A stretch of DNA of 64,000 bases from the NCBI GenBank assembly GCA_946480815.1, contig CAMLLB010000001.1, positions 62,001-126,000 of the forward strand. The letters run 5' to 3'. The position numbers and the translations under genes were made by a program. Positions 18,197-27,362 of the stretch are shown here, in pieces. Below the pieces are notes generated by a model. The model ran no database searches, was not told the DNA's origin, and saw only the letters and a list, made by a program, of their open reading frames with translations. Source of the stretch: an uncultured Flavobacteriales bacterium (GTDB lineage Bacteria; Bacteroidota; Bacteroidia; Flavobacteriales; Crocinitomicaceae). The first letter of the stretch is position 1. The number at the start of each line of letters is the position of its first letter.

Positions 18197-19717
18197 ATGG
18201 CAAGTAGTGTATGGCGTAAAAAACCAATGAGCGCTTTTGAAGCGGACATGAAGAAAAGTGAATTGAAGCGTGTTCTCGGAAAATGGAGCTTAACAGCTAT
18301 TGGAGTTGGTGCGATTATCGGAGGTGGAATTTTTGTTCTAACGGGAACAGGAGCATATTATCATGCAGGTCCCGCATTGTCTCTCTCATTTGTAATTGCA
18401 GGAATTGCTTGTGTTTTTGCTGCACTATGTTATTCTGAATTCGCTGCAATTTTACCGGTTGAAGGTTCGGCATATGCTTATGCATACGGAACAATTGGTG
18501 AGATTTTAGCATGGATCATTGGTTGGGGACTTGTTTTAGAGTATGCAATGGGATCAATGACAGTTGCCGTCTCCTGGTCGGGGTACTTTAATAAATTGCT
18601 CAAAATATTTGGTATTGTCCTGCCTGACTGGCTGACATCGGATCCTGCAAGTTATACAGGATCAGGTTTCTCTATGAATTTACCTGCATTCCTGATTGTT
18701 TTACTGGTGGTTGGGATCCTGGTAAGAGGAACAAAAGGAGCAGCCAAAGCCAATAATTTCATTGTAATCCTGAAAGTGTCGGCAGTACTGTTTGTTATTA
18801 TTGCAGGTTTGTTCTTTATTAACATGGCCAATTGGTCTCCATTTATTCCTGAAGTAAAGAAAATTGTACACGATGGTGTGTCACATGATGCTTACGGAGT
18901 TACAGGAATTATTTCGGGTGCAGCGGCAATTTTCTTTGCATACGTAGGTTTCGATGCCGTTTCAACCCAGGCGGGAGAAGCGATCAATCCGAAGAAAGAT
19001 GTACCGTTTGCAATTGTTGCTTCCTTATTGATCTGTACTATTTTATACATACTTGTTTCCCTGGTATTAACGGGAATGATGAACTACCAGGATTTTGATC
19101 CGAAAGGTGCTTATCCGGATGCGATTAAAGCCCCGGTTGCATATGCCTTTGATATTGCCGGTCAAAAATGGGCGAGTTCCCTGATTACTATTGCAGCGAC
19201 CGTTGGTTTGATCTCTGTATTGATGGTAATGATCATGGGACAATCCCGAATTTTCCTTGGAATGGCAAAAGATGGATTGATTCCTAAAGTTTTCTCAGAA
19301 ATTAACCCGGTTTCAGGAACTCCAAAACGCAATCTTTACATCCTGGGAACTATCATTGCAATTGTAGCTGCTTTCACACCGATCAACAAGCTTGCTGATA
19401 TGACCAGCTTCGGAACATTGTTTGCTTTCTTAATGGTATGTATTGCAGTTTGGGTACTTCGTGTGAAGCAACCGAATTTACCTCGTACATTCAAAGTTCC
19501 GGCCCTTCCTGTTATAGCAGTTTTGGGTATCATGATCAATATTTACCTGATGTGGAATTTGAGCCTGGATGCACAATTGCTTTCATTGAGCTGGCTTGCA
19601 TTAGGAATTGTCATTTACTTCCTGTACAGCCGTAGAAAAAGTAATCTGAATCATTACAATTTGGATGCTTCCATTACCGGACATGAGATGGAAGGAGAAG
19701 AGGCTCCTGAAGAATAA
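18197..19717 (+). CDS. APC family amino acid permease (CAT-like)
   Basis: The 506-residue protein has a polar N terminus (~30 residues) and then about 12-13 membrane segments. The first helix has the substrate-binding pattern GVGAIIGGGIFVLTG, with unwound-helix glycines characteristic of the APC superfamily. The later FFAYVGFDAVSTQAGEAINPKKDVP segment is characteristic of cationic amino acid transporter-like members. A TATCTTTA element about 30 bases upstream resembles the -7 consensus. A strong terminator follows. Substrate specificity is not determinable from the sequence alone. Confidence 0.9.
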   Translation: MASSVWRKKPMSAFEADMKKSELKRVLGKWSLTAIGVGAIIGGGIFVLTGTGAYYHAGPALSLSFVIAGIACVFAALCYSEFAAILPVEGSAYAYAYGTIGEILAWIIGWGLVLEYAMGSMTVAVSWSGYFNKLLKIFGIVLPDWLTSDPASYTGSGFSMNLPAFLIVLLVVGILVRGTKGAAKANNFIVILKVSAVLFVIIAGLFFINMANWSPFIPEVKKIVHDGVSHDAYGVTGIISGAAAIFFAYVGFDAVSTQAGEAINPKKDVPFAIVASLLICTILYILVSLVLTGMMNYQDFDPKGAYPDAIKAPVAYAFDIAGQKWASSLITIAATVGLISVLMVMIMGQSRIFLGMAKDGLIPKVFSEINPVSGTPKRNLYILGTIIAIVAAFTPINKLADMTSFGTLFAFLMVCIAVWVLRVKQPNLPRTFKVPALPVIAVLGIMINIYLMWNLSLDAQLLSLSWLALGIVIYFLYSRRKSNLNHYNLDASITGHEMEGEEAPEE

Positions 19718-19737
19718 ATTCATTGAATTCAAGATAA

Positions 19738-19772
19738 AGTCCCTGTCCGCCGCGGCGGATCGGGACTTTTTT
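19738..19772 (+). terminator. Rho-independent terminator between the two permease genes
   Basis: Arms AGTCCC and GGGACT enclose the palindrome TCCGCCGCGGCGGA, followed by a run of six T. It lies 21 bases after the first permease stop and ends only 10 bases before the second permease start. It would separate the two transcripts or act as an attenuator. Confidence 0.8.
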
Positions 19773-19782
19773 ATTACTGTTT

Positions 19783-21252
19783 ATGGAAGAAAACACAACT
19801 AAAAAATCACTCGGTTTAATGGACGCTACTTTCCTGGTTGCAGGAAGTATGATCGGTTCCGGGATCTTCATCGTTTCATCGGAAATGTCACGAGACCTGG
19901 GAAGCTCCGGATGGTTGCTTTTCACCTGGTTACTTACCGGAATCATTACTCTTTTTGGTGCATTGAGCTATGGAGAACTGGCAGCGATGTTCCCGAAAGC
20001 GGGTGGACAATTCGTTTATATCCGTGAAGCCTGGGGGAAACTCCCTTCGTTTTTATACGGATGGACAACCTTTGCTGTTATTCAAACCGGGGTGATCGCT
20101 GCCGTTGGGGTTGCTTTCGGAAAATTTGCCGGAGTATTCTTTCCGGTTTTGGTAGATAAAACATTACTTGAGTATGGTGCGGTAAAGATCAACGGAGCAA
20201 ATTTTGTTGGGGTGGGGACCATTCTGATTCTTACGATCATCAATGTTCGCGGAATCAATTACGGGAAGATCATCCAGGCCATTTTTACCAGTTCCAAGCT
20301 GCTTGCATTGGCAGTTTTGATTGTTGCAGGAATTATCGTTGGGTTTTATTCCGGTTTTTTTGATGAAAACTTCCAGAATATGTGGGAGGCTACGTCTACA
20401 AAAAAAGAAGCAGGTGGTTGGGTAACGACCGACTTAACAGCAGTTGGTTTGATGATCGTACTTTCAACTACCATTATCAATTCCCTGTTTTCTTCAGACG
20501 CATGGAATAATGTAACTTTCATTGCCGGAGATATCCGTAATCCCGAAAAGAACTTACCACGCGCTTTGTTCCTGGGAACATTCATAGTAACGATTCTTTA
20601 TATCCTCGCAAACGTTGCTTATTTGGGCTTGCTTCCACTTCACGGAACTCCGTTTGAAGGAGATTTTGTGTATACCAAAGAGGCTGTTGAATCCACCGGG
20701 ATCCAATTTGCCAGTTCGGATAGAGTAGGAACATCTGCAGCATTCATGTTGTTTGGAAATATTGCAAATATCTTAATGGCAATCCTGATCATGATTTCCA
20801 CTTTTGGTTGCAACAATGGATTGATCATGGCCGGTTCACGCTTATTCTATGCGATGTCGAAAGACGGTTTATTTTTTAATAAAGCGAGTAAGTTAAACCG
20901 TTTCGGTGTTCCGGCATGGGCCATGTGGATTCAGAACTTGTGGGCGATTGCTTTATGCTTTTCCGGTTCTTATGGCATTTTGATCAAATTCGCAACATTT
21001 GGCTCAATGGTATTCTATATCGTAACGATTCTGGGCTTATTCAAGCTAAGAAGAACGATGCCGAATGCAGAAAGACCTTATAAAGCTTTCGGTTACCCAG
21101 TCATTCCGTTTCTATACCTGGTTTTTGCCGTGGTTATTTGCGTTTCGCTCACGGTATTTACTTTTTGGGATACATTCGGAAGTATCGTGTTGATCTTAAC
21201 AGGGATTCCGGTTTATTACCTGGCGTTTAAGCAGAAAGGATCGTCAAATTGA
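19783..21252 (+). CDS. APC family amino acid permease/exchanger (LAT-like)
   Basis: The 489-residue protein begins MEENTTKKSLGLMDATFLV and continues AGSMIGSGIFIVSSEM, the first APC helix with its unwound GSGIF motif. About 12 membrane segments follow. It is paralogous in fold to, but clearly different from, the preceding permease, and resembles L-type amino acid exchangers. No separate promoter is visible in the 10 bases between the terminator and the ATG. Expression therefore depends on read-through or on a promoter overlapping the terminator region. Confidence 0.9.
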   Translation: MEENTTKKSLGLMDATFLVAGSMIGSGIFIVSSEMSRDLGSSGWLLFTWLLTGIITLFGALSYGELAAMFPKAGGQFVYIREAWGKLPSFLYGWTTFAVIQTGVIAAVGVAFGKFAGVFFPVLVDKTLLEYGAVKINGANFVGVGTILILTIINVRGINYGKIIQAIFTSSKLLALAVLIVAGIIVGFYSGFFDENFQNMWEATSTKKEAGGWVTTDLTAVGLMIVLSTTIINSLFSSDAWNNVTFIAGDIRNPEKNLPRALFLGTFIVTILYILANVAYLGLLPLHGTPFEGDFVYTKEAVESTGIQFASSDRVGTSAAFMLFGNIANILMAILIMISTFGCNNGLIMAGSRLFYAMSKDGLFFNKASKLNRFGVPAWAMWIQNLWAIALCFSGSYGILIKFATFGSMVFYIVTILGLFKLRRTMPNAERPYKAFGYPVIPFLYLVFAVVICVSLTVFTFWDTFGSIVLILTGIPVYYLAFKQKGSSN

Positions 21253-21270
21253 CCAGTCATATTACCACGG

Positions 21271-21286
21271 TTCGCCATTTGGCGAA
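21271..21286. repeat. Short intergenic palindrome TTCGCCA/TGGCGAA
   Basis: TTCGCCA-TT-TGGCGAA is a perfect 16-base palindrome 18 bases after the second permease stop. A related sequence (GGTTCGCTATTTGGCAAA) follows aroE near 29657, suggesting a small dispersed family at gene 3' ends. It lacks a strong T-run. Confidence 0.5.
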
Positions 21287-21382
21287 TTAGCGAATAGACG
21301 AATTGATGTGACAAAATGACATAGCAAACTTCCAACTGCCTACCCGTTTCGTCAGTTATTTTTTACTTTTCAATTCCAAAAC

Positions 21383-21434
21383 TGACAATTTTGACAGGAA
21401 ATGACGTAAGAATTTCGCTGGCACAACCTTTGAC
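21383..21434 (+). promoter_or_regulatory. Candidate sigma-54-like promoter of dnaK with upstream TGAC direct repeats
   Basis: TGGCAC at 21419-21424, five bases, then TTGA at 21430-21433 places GG and G exactly ten bases apart, as in a -24/-12 (RpoN) promoter. The -12 GC is GA here. Upstream, TGAC repeats start at 21383, 21392 and 21402, about one helical turn apart, and could be an activator site. The predicted transcript start would leave a leader of about 30 bases before the dnaK ATG. No TAnnTTTG element is obvious in this interval. Confidence 0.42.
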
Positions 21435-21474
21435 TTAGAGAAGGAAATTTTGATTAAAAACAAAAAACAATAAA

Positions 21475-23376
21475 ATGGGAAAAATAATTGGAATCGATTT
21501 AGGAACAACGAACTCATGTGTTTCCGTAATGGAAGGAAATGAGCCGGTTGTAATCGCAAATTCTGAAGGTAAACGTACAACTCCATCTGTTGTAGCATTC
21601 GTAGACGGTGGTGAGCTAAAAGTTGGTGATCCTGCAAAACGTCAGGCGATTACCAACCCAACAAAAACAATTTACTCGATCAAGCGTTTCATGGGATCGT
21701 CATTTGATGATGTAAAGAAAGAGGCTGGACGTGTACCTTATAAAGTAGTAAAAGGCGATAACAACACTCCGCGTGTAGATATTGACGGTCGTTTGTATAC
21801 TCCACAAGAAATCTCTGCAATGATTCTTCAAAAAATGAAGAAAACGGCCGAAGATTACTTAGGTCACGAAGTTACGGAAGCAGTAGTAACTGTTCCGGCT
21901 TACTTTAATGACTCGCAGCGTCAGGCAACAAAAGAAGCAGGTGAGATCGCCGGATTGTCTATCAAACGTATTATTAACGAACCAACAGCTGCAGCGTTAG
22001 CTTACGGTTTGGATAAAAAAGGAGTTGATCAAAAGATTGTTGTATTCGACTTCGGTGGTGGTACTCATGACGTTTCTGTTCTTGAACTTGGAGACGGAGT
22101 ATTTGAAGTATTGGCAACTGATGGAGATACGCACTTGGGTGGTGACGACGTGGATGAGGCAATCATCACGTGGTTGGCAGACGAATTTAAAGCGGAAGAA
22201 GGTTTGGATTTACGTCAGGACCCGATGGCTTTGCAACGTTTGAAAGAAGCTGCTGAAAAAGCGAAAATCGAATTGTCTTCAACAACTTCAACAGAGATCA
22301 ACTTGCCATACATCATGCCGGTGAACGGAATTCCGAAACACTTGGTAAGAACTTTACAACGCTCGAAGTTCGAACAATTGATTGCTTCAATTGTTGAAAG
22401 AACAATCGCTCCTTGTCGTTCTGCTCTTCAAAATGCAGGATTGTCTACAAGCGATATCGATGAAGTAATTTTGGTTGGTGGATCAACGCGTATTCCTGTA
22501 ATCCAGGACGCAGTTCAACGTTTCTTCGGAAAAGCTCCTTCAAAAGGAGTGAACCCGGACGAAGTAGTAGCAGTTGGTGCGGCAATTCAAGGTGGTGTAT
22601 TGACAGGTGAAGTAAAAGATGTCTTGTTGTTGGATGTTATTCCATTGTCTTTAGGAATCGAAACAATGGGTGGTGTATTCACGAAATTGATCGAAGCGAA
22701 TACAACTATTCCAACTAAAAAGTCTGAGACTTTCTCGACAGCTGCAGATAACCAACCGGCAGTAGACATTCACGTATTGCAAGGTGAGCGTCCGATGGCA
22801 GGTGACAACAAAACCTTGGGTCGCTTCTCATTGACAGATATTCCACCTGCACGTCGTGGTGAACCGCAAATTGAAGTAACATTCGATGTGGATGCGAACG
22901 GAATCATGCACATTTCAGCAAAAGACAAAGGAACCGGAAAAGAGCAATCCATTAAGATTGAAGGATCTTCAGGGTTGTCTGATGAAGAGATCAAGCGTAT
23001 GAAAGCTGAAGCTGAAGCAAACGCTGATGCAGATAAAAAACGTATGCAGGAAGCTGAGACGTTAAACAAAGCAGATTCATTGATCTTCCAGACTGAACGT
23101 CAATTGAAAGAATACGGAGATAAAATCCCTGCAGATAAAAAACAACCGATCGAAGATGCATTAGCTGCATTGAAGACTGAGTTTGAAGCGAAGAACATGG
23201 CAAACCTTGAGGCTGCAATGGAACGTTTGAATAATGCTTTCCAGGCTGCTTCTCAGGAAATGTATAACGCTGCAAATGCAGGCGGTGCGGATCAGGGAGC
23301 TCAAGGTGGAAACACTGGAAACTCGAGTGATGAGGTTACGGATGTTGACTTCGAAGAAGTAAACGATAAGAAGTAA
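21475..23376 (+). CDS. dnaK: Molecular chaperone DnaK (Hsp70)
   Basis: ATP-dependent chaperone of the cytoplasm. The 633-residue protein begins [20 protein letters not shown] (ATPase phosphate-1 motif). Phosphate-2 reads [14 protein letters not shown], with His in place of the usual Phe as is common in Bacteroidota DnaK. The adenosine motif is [12 protein letters not shown] substrate-binding domain and a lid follow, ending in a Gly/Asn-rich linker and the acidic tail [11 protein letters not shown]. It stands alone: grpE and dnaJ are not adjacent. A strong terminator follows 14 bases after the stop. Confidence 0.99.
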   Translation: MGKIIGIDLGTTNSCVSVMEGNEPVVIANSEGKRTTPSVVAFVDGGELKVGDPAKRQAITNPTKTIYSIKRFMGSSFDDVKKEAGRVPYKVVKGDNNTPRVDIDGRLYTPQEISAMILQKMKKTAEDYLGHEVTEAVVTVPAYFNDSQRQATKEAGEIAGLSIKRIINEPTAAALAYGLDKKGVDQKIVVFDFGGGTHDVSVLELGDGVFEVLATDGDTHLGGDDVDEAIITWLADEFKAEEGLDLRQDPMALQRLKEAAEKAKIELSSTTSTEINLPYIMPVNGIPKHLVRTLQRSKFEQLIASIVERTIAPCRSALQNAGLSTSDIDEVILVGGSTRIPVIQDAVQRFFGKAPSKGVNPDEVVAVGAAIQGGVLTGEVKDVLLLDVIPLSLGIETMGGVFTKLIEANTTIPTKKSETFSTAADNQPAVDIHVLQGERPMAGDNKTLGRFSLTDIPPARRGEPQIEVTFDVDANGIMHISAKDKGTGKEQSIKIEGSSGLSDEEIKRMKAEAEANADADKKRMQEAETLNKADSLIFQTERQLKEYGDKIPADKKQPIEDALAALKTEFEAKNMANLEAAMERLNNAFQAASQEMYNAANAGGADQGAQGGNTGNSSDEVTDVDFEEVNDKK

Positions 23377-23390
23377 CTTAAAGTAATAAA

Positions 23391-23429
23391 CTAAAAAAGG
23401 CCCTTTGTAATGCAAGGGGCCTTTTTTAG
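23391..23429. terminator. Bidirectional terminator after dnaK
   Basis: CTAAAAAAGGCCC and GGGCCTTTTTTAG form the outer stem, with TTTG/CAAG extending it around a short loop. The A-run on one side and T-run on the other allow termination on both strands, suiting the convergent dnaK and menC genes. Confidence 0.85.
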
Positions 23430-23450
23430 TTTTGGGTATTATTACTTATA

Positions 23451-23478
23451 GTAGGTACGCGATACATCGTGTACCTAC
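23451..23478. repeat. Palindromic intergenic element GTAGGTACGCGA...
   Basis: Arms GTAGGTACGCGA and TCGTGTACCTAC pair with one G-T position around a 4-base loop. It lies between the dnaK terminator and the menC stop. It has no T-run and looks like a dispersed REP-type element rather than a terminator. Confidence 0.6.
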
Positions 23479-23496
23479 AATATTTTCAAAGAGAAA

Positions 23497-24531
23497 TTAT
23501 CTGATATAAATAAGATTCCCTTTTTCAATCTTCAAAGGCGCTTCAAAATTCGTTTCATACAATCCACCCGTTCCCAATCCTTGCGGTAGCACAGGATTAT
23601 AATCAGCGGTAAATTGTGCAATTGCGTTCAAACCAATATTACTTTCCAGGGCAGAAGTAATCCACCATGGAATTTGCCGCGATTCGGCCAATTCGATCCA
23701 TTCTTTTGTACCGCTGAATCCACCATGCAGACTTGGTTTTAGAATGATGTATTGAGGTTTGATTGTTTCCAGGAGTTCAATTTTTCGAAGCGTTTCATTA
23801 ATGCCGATCAATTCCTCGTCGAGCGCAATGGCCAAAGGAGTGAGCTCGCAAAGCGTTTTCATTTCGTTCCATGATCCTGCTTTAATTGGTTGTTCGATGC
23901 TGTGAAGGTCCAATTGTGCCAACTCCTCTAGCTTCCAAAGTGCATCATTCATACTAAACGCACCATTTGCATCTACCCGAAGAACAATTTTCGAAGCGTC
24001 ATATCTCGAACGGATTCTTTCCAATAATTTCAATTCCTGTTTGAAATCAATTGCCCCAACCTTTAGTTTAATGCAGTTGAATCCGGTATCCAATTTTTCT
24101 TCGATCTGATCTTGCATATAGGCAGGATCTCCCATCCAGATCAACCCATTGATCGGAATTTTAAAACCTTCAGGTCTCTTTGCTGATTTAAAATAGATTT
24201 GTTTTCCACCGTTCAGAAGATCAAAATAAGCGCTTTCCAAACCAAATAGGATAGAAGGATAATCAACCAGAAGTGCTTTGTTTGTAGCAAAAAGAAAGGG
24301 GTTTTCACAAACTTCAGACAATTTTTGCTCGTATACTTGATCTGAAATATAATCCGGAGACAAACCCGGAATGACAGAGCATTCGCCCAAACCTTTTGTT
24401 CCTTCCGAATCTGTTAATTCAAGTTTCCAGCCCTTCTTTTGGGTCAGGATCCCGCGACTGGTACCACTTGGACGTTTAAAGTCCAGTGTAAATGCTTCAA
24501 AGGAAGCCTTGACCTGTTTCAGAGAATCCAT
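23497..24531 (-). CDS. menC: o-Succinylbenzoate synthase (enolase superfamily)
   Basis: Dehydrates SHCHC to o-succinylbenzoate in menaquinone synthesis. The 344-residue protein has enolase-superfamily features: the IKLKVGAI strand with a catalytic Lys-x-Lys at about residues 155-160, VLRVDANGAF carrying a metal-binding Asp, IEQPI, and ALDEEL with the second metal ligand and following region. It overlaps menA by 13 bases. The adjacent menA makes MenC much more likely than a dipeptide epimerase of the same superfamily. Confidence 0.88.
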   Translation of the reverse strand: MDSLKQVKASFEAFTLDFKRPSGTSRGILTQKKGWKLELTDSEGTKGLGECSVIPGLSPDYISDQVYEQKLSEVCENPFLFATNKALLVDYPSILFGLESAYFDLLNGGKQIYFKSAKRPEGFKIPINGLIWMGDPAYMQDQIEEKLDTGFNCIKLKVGAIDFKQELKLLERIRSRYDASKIVLRVDANGAFSMNDALWKLEELAQLDLHSIEQPIKAGSWNEMKTLCELTPLAIALDEELIGINETLRKIELLETIKPQYIILKPSLHGGFSGTKEWIELAESRQIPWWITSALESNIGLNAIAQFTADYNPVLPQGLGTGGLYETNFEAPLKIEKGNLIYIR

Positions 24532-25433
24532 TGATTGATCGAAACACTGATTACGTATAGTAAACTGATGAAAAAAGTACCCAAAGCAACAAGCTTTAAT
24601 TGAGAGTCCAATTCTTTAGGGACGGTATTCTTTGCAACAAATACCAAATGCTTCGCAAATAGTAGTGCAGGAAGAAATGAAATAAATCCAAGCCAGTTTT
24701 GGGTTAGTACAAGGAAGATTCCCCAACTGACAAAAGCACTGATAATTAAAAAGAAATGGTATTTTTTAGCATTTGCAGCTCCCAATTTTACAACTAACGT
24801 GCGTTTTCCTACTTTGGAATCATTTTCGCGATCCCGCATGTTATTCAGGTTCAATACAGCAGTACTTAAAAAACCGATGGTAATTGCAGGAAATACAAGC
24901 ATCCAGGACAATGTGTCCGAAAATAACGGATAAACCCCCATGACACTTACCAATCCGAAGAAGATAAAGACGAATAAATCCCCCAATCCATTGTACCCGT
25001 AAGCCTTTTTTCCGATTGTGTAAGTAATTGCGGCAAAAACAGCGGCAACAGCCAAACCTATGTAAATGTAAACACTGGTTGCGGAAAGGTTTTTGGTACC
25101 GAAGTAAATCAATAATCCTGCGCTTACAAATGACAACAATGAAGTGAGTATTACTGCATTTTTCATTGCACTCCTGGAAATTGATCCCGATTGTACTGCG
25201 CGCATCGGCCCAACTCTCTCTGCATTGTCAGCTCCTTTTAAAGAATCTCCCAAGTCATTCGCGAGATTAGACAGGATTTGAAACAAAAGTGTAGTAGATA
25301 AAGCCAAAGAGAAAATAAGGGGGTTCCAGTAACCCTGAAAAACAGCGACAAAAGAACCAACAAGTATTCCTGAAATAGATAATGGAAGAGTTCTTAATCG
25401 AAGTGCACCGATCCAGTCTGATGAATTTGCCAT
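24519..25433 (-). CDS. menA: 1,4-Dihydroxy-2-naphthoate polyprenyltransferase
   Basis: Attaches the polyprenyl chain to DHNA to form demethylmenaquinone, in the inner membrane. The 304-residue UbiA-family protein has about eight to nine membrane segments. Its two aspartate-rich motifs are NLANDLGDSLKGADN (about residues 62-76) and NLNNMRDRENDSKVGKRT (about 195-212). The frame is open from a TTG at 25439, but the ATG at 25433 (MANSSDWIGALRLRTLPLS) is the conventional start. It precedes menC in the operon. Confidence 0.93.
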   Translation of the reverse strand: MANSSDWIGALRLRTLPLSISGILVGSFVAVFQGYWNPLIFSLALSTTLLFQILSNLANDLGDSLKGADNAERVGPMRAVQSGSISRSAMKNAVILTSLLSFVSAGLLIYFGTKNLSATSVYIYIGLAVAAVFAAITYTIGKKAYGYNGLGDLFVFIFFGLVSVMGVYPLFSDTLSWMLVFPAITIGFLSTAVLNLNNMRDRENDSKVGKRTLVVKLGAANAKKYHFFLIISAFVSWGIFLVLTQNWLGFISFLPALLFAKHLVFVAKNTVPKELDSQLKLVALGTFFISLLYVISVSINQWIL

Positions 25434-25534
25434 GCTCAAATTTCGGTATTTTATCCCTTCCTTGTTCTAATTCATACCTAAACTTTCTGATTGATCAAAA
25501 AAAATGGTTAATTTGGTTTGACTAAATTGAATGT

Positions 25535-26224
25535 ATGAAAAAACTTCTAGGAATTCTTATTCTTTCGGCAGTTTCATTTGGCACCTATTCACAGGAAACC
25601 ACAGAAAATTCAGGAGAAAAAAAATTCGCACTTAAATTTTGCCCTACCCAGTTGGTTGCAGGGGAATTTAATTTCAGTTACGAGCAACGGATTGCACGTA
25701 TTGTAAGTTTGGAACTCGAAGTTGGGCCAACCATTTCCCAGTTCGGATTAAATTTCGGAAATCAACGATTATGGCAAGGGAATGAAGGATTGGGAGTCTG
25801 GCAATTTGAATCCATCGGTGAAGATGCAAAAGCAGCTATTGGTTTCCATGTTTCTCTGGCTCCAAGGTTTTATCCGGCTTCGGAGGATAATCAAATGAAA
25901 GGATTGTATTTATCACCGGTCTTTAAGTATCGAAAATACAATTATATCAATGAGGACATGAGCGGAGTTTTAGAAGATGCGCGATCAAATATTGACCAAA
26001 TGATCTTTCGGTTCAACATGGGGTTCCAGTTCTGGCCGGGAGATGGTAATTTTAGTATTGATATGTATTTAGGAGTGGGACTAAGTACGTTTAATATCCG
26101 CGGAAATTATTTTGAAAATTATGTAGACGATCAAGGTTATGTGCAAACAAGATGGCAGCCATATACCGATTCGGGAATTCGCTTCAATGTTGCTACAGGT
26201 CTGAAATTTGGATTTGGGATGTAA
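25535..26224 (+). CDS. Outer-membrane beta-barrel-like protein, unknown role
   Basis: The 229-residue protein has a signal peptide (MKKLLGILILSAVSFGTYSQ, cleavage probably after Ser19 or near Gln20). The remainder alternates polar and aromatic residues in short strands (FNFSYEQRIARIVSLELEVG, APRFYPAS, SPVFKYRKYNY, FRFNMGFQFWPG) and ends LKFGFGM, a beta-barrel style C terminus. It may be an 8- to 10-stranded porin-like protein; no named family is recognised. It stands alone, with a terminator after the stop. Confidence 0.65.
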   Translation: MKKLLGILILSAVSFGTYSQETTENSGEKKFALKFCPTQLVAGEFNFSYEQRIARIVSLELEVGPTISQFGLNFGNQRLWQGNEGLGVWQFESIGEDAKAAIGFHVSLAPRFYPASEDNQMKGLYLSPVFKYRKYNYINEDMSGVLEDARSNIDQMIFRFNMGFQFWPGDGNFSIDMYLGVGLSTFNIRGNYFENYVDDQGYVQTRWQPYTDSGIRFNVATGLKFGFGM

Positions 26225-26225
26225 T

Positions 26226-26283
26226 AAAAAAAGCCCTTAAAAAAGACGAAGAGCCTTTCTGAGATAATCGGGAAGGCTTTTTT
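26226..26283 (+). terminator. Terminator after the outer-membrane protein gene
   Basis: AAAAAAGCC at the left pairs with GGCTTTTTT at the right; an AAGGC/GCCCTT extension and a second GAGCCTTTC segment lie inside the large loop. The T-run at 26278-26283 supports termination. Confidence 0.55.
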
Positions 26284-26386
26284 GTTAATTCAAAATGTGA
26301 AAATTGAAAATTATCGAGAGGTTTCTGGACTTGATAATTGTGGAATTCATAATTGATAAATTAATGTATGCGTGCATAATTATTAG

Positions 26387-26394
26387 TATATTTG
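26387..26394 (+). promoter_or_regulatory. Putative -7 element of the nitronate monooxygenase operon
   Basis: TATATTTG is an exact TAnnTTTG match 17 bases before the chosen ATG. It also argues against the upstream in-frame start at 26304, because that start would lie 5' of this promoter. Confidence 0.5.
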
Positions 26395-26411
26395 AATGTA
26401 ATCAATTGAAA

Positions 26412-27362
26412 ATGGAAAAATTGGCTTTGTGTAATTTATTGAACATTCGACACCCGATTATAATGGCTCCTATGTTTTTGGTTTCCAATGAAGAAATGAT
26501 CATTGCCGGAACTGAAAATGGAATTGCTGCGGCTATACCCGCTTTGAATTATCGTTCTCCGGAACTTTTGAGGGAAGGTTTGAAGCGTATGAAAGCAAAA
26601 GCGAAAGGTCCTATTGGAATTAATCTGATTGTGAATGCTTCCAATATTTACATGGAGGAACAATTGAAGATTTGTATCGAAGAAGAAGTCGATTTTTTTA
26701 TTACTTCTTTAGGCTCTCCCAAAAAGGTCATTGATGCTGCTCATGGGAAAAACATCAAAGTTTTTTGTGACGTGACAGATGTGGCTTATGCAAAAAAAGT
26801 AGAAGAATTGGGAGCGGACGCGGTTATTGCAGTAAACAATAGGGCTGGCGGCCATGCCGGACGGATTGACGCGCCAACGCTAATCAAAAGTATCAAAGCG
26901 GAGATTTCCATTCCGGTTATTTCTGCAGGAGGTGTCGGGACAAAAAAAGAAATGGATGACTTAATTGAGGCTGGTGCTGACGGATTCTCCATCGGGTCGA
27001 TTTTTATTGCATCCGATGAAGCCGGAGTTTCACAGGAATACAAGCAGGCTTGTGTAGATTACGGAGCAAAAGATATTGTAATGACTTCCAAATTGTCAGG
27101 AACCCCCTGTACGGTTATCAATACACCTTACGTAAAGGAAATCGGGACAGAGCAATCCTGGTTGGAACGCTTTCTGAATAAGAACAAGCGACTGAAAAAA
27201 TGGGTGAAAGCCATTGTTTTTTACAGAGGAATGAAATCTTTGGAGAAAGCAGCTTTCAGCGCGACATACAAAACCGTTTGGTGTGCCGGGCCAAGTATTG
27301 AGCATGTGAAATCGATCCGTTCAGTAAAGGAAATAATCCAAACACTTACCGGCCATGAGTAA
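26412..27362 (+). CDS. Nitronate monooxygenase-like flavoprotein
   Basis: FMN-dependent TIM-barrel enzyme of the NMO/2-nitropropane dioxygenase family, which oxidises nitronates. From the ATG at 26412 the product is 316 residues: MEKLALCNLLNIRHPIIMAPM at the N terminus, then GPIGINLIV, ADAVIAVNNRAGGHAG with the family histidine, IPVISAGGVGTKKEM and DGFSIGSIFIA for FMN-phosphate binding. An extension upstream to 26304 adds hydrophobic residues unlike the family and is rejected. It overlaps the next gene by 8 bases. Confidence 0.85.
   Translation: MEKLALCNLLNIRHPIIMAPMFLVSNEEMIIAGTENGIAAAIPALNYRSPELLREGLKRMKAKAKGPIGINLIVNASNIYMEEQLKICIEEEVDFFITSLGSPKKVIDAAHGKNIKVFCDVTDVAYAKKVEELGADAVIAVNNRAGGHAGRIDAPTLIKSIKAEISIPVISAGGVGTKKEMDDLIEAGADGFSIGSIFIASDEAGVSQEYKQACVDYGAKDIVMTSKLSGTPCTVINTPYVKEIGTEQSWLERFLNKNKRLKKWVKAIVFYRGMKSLEKAAFSATYKTVWCAGPSIEHVKSIRSVKEIIQTLTGHE

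Noticed and set aside
23451..23478. Second terminator for dnaK or menC
   Set aside because: The hairpin has no T-run on either side and dnaK already has a strong bidirectional terminator at 23391-23429.
26304..26411. Upstream start of the nitronate monooxygenase frame at 26304
   Set aside because: The 36 extra residues are hydrophobic and unlike the family, and the TATATTTG promoter lies downstream of that start.
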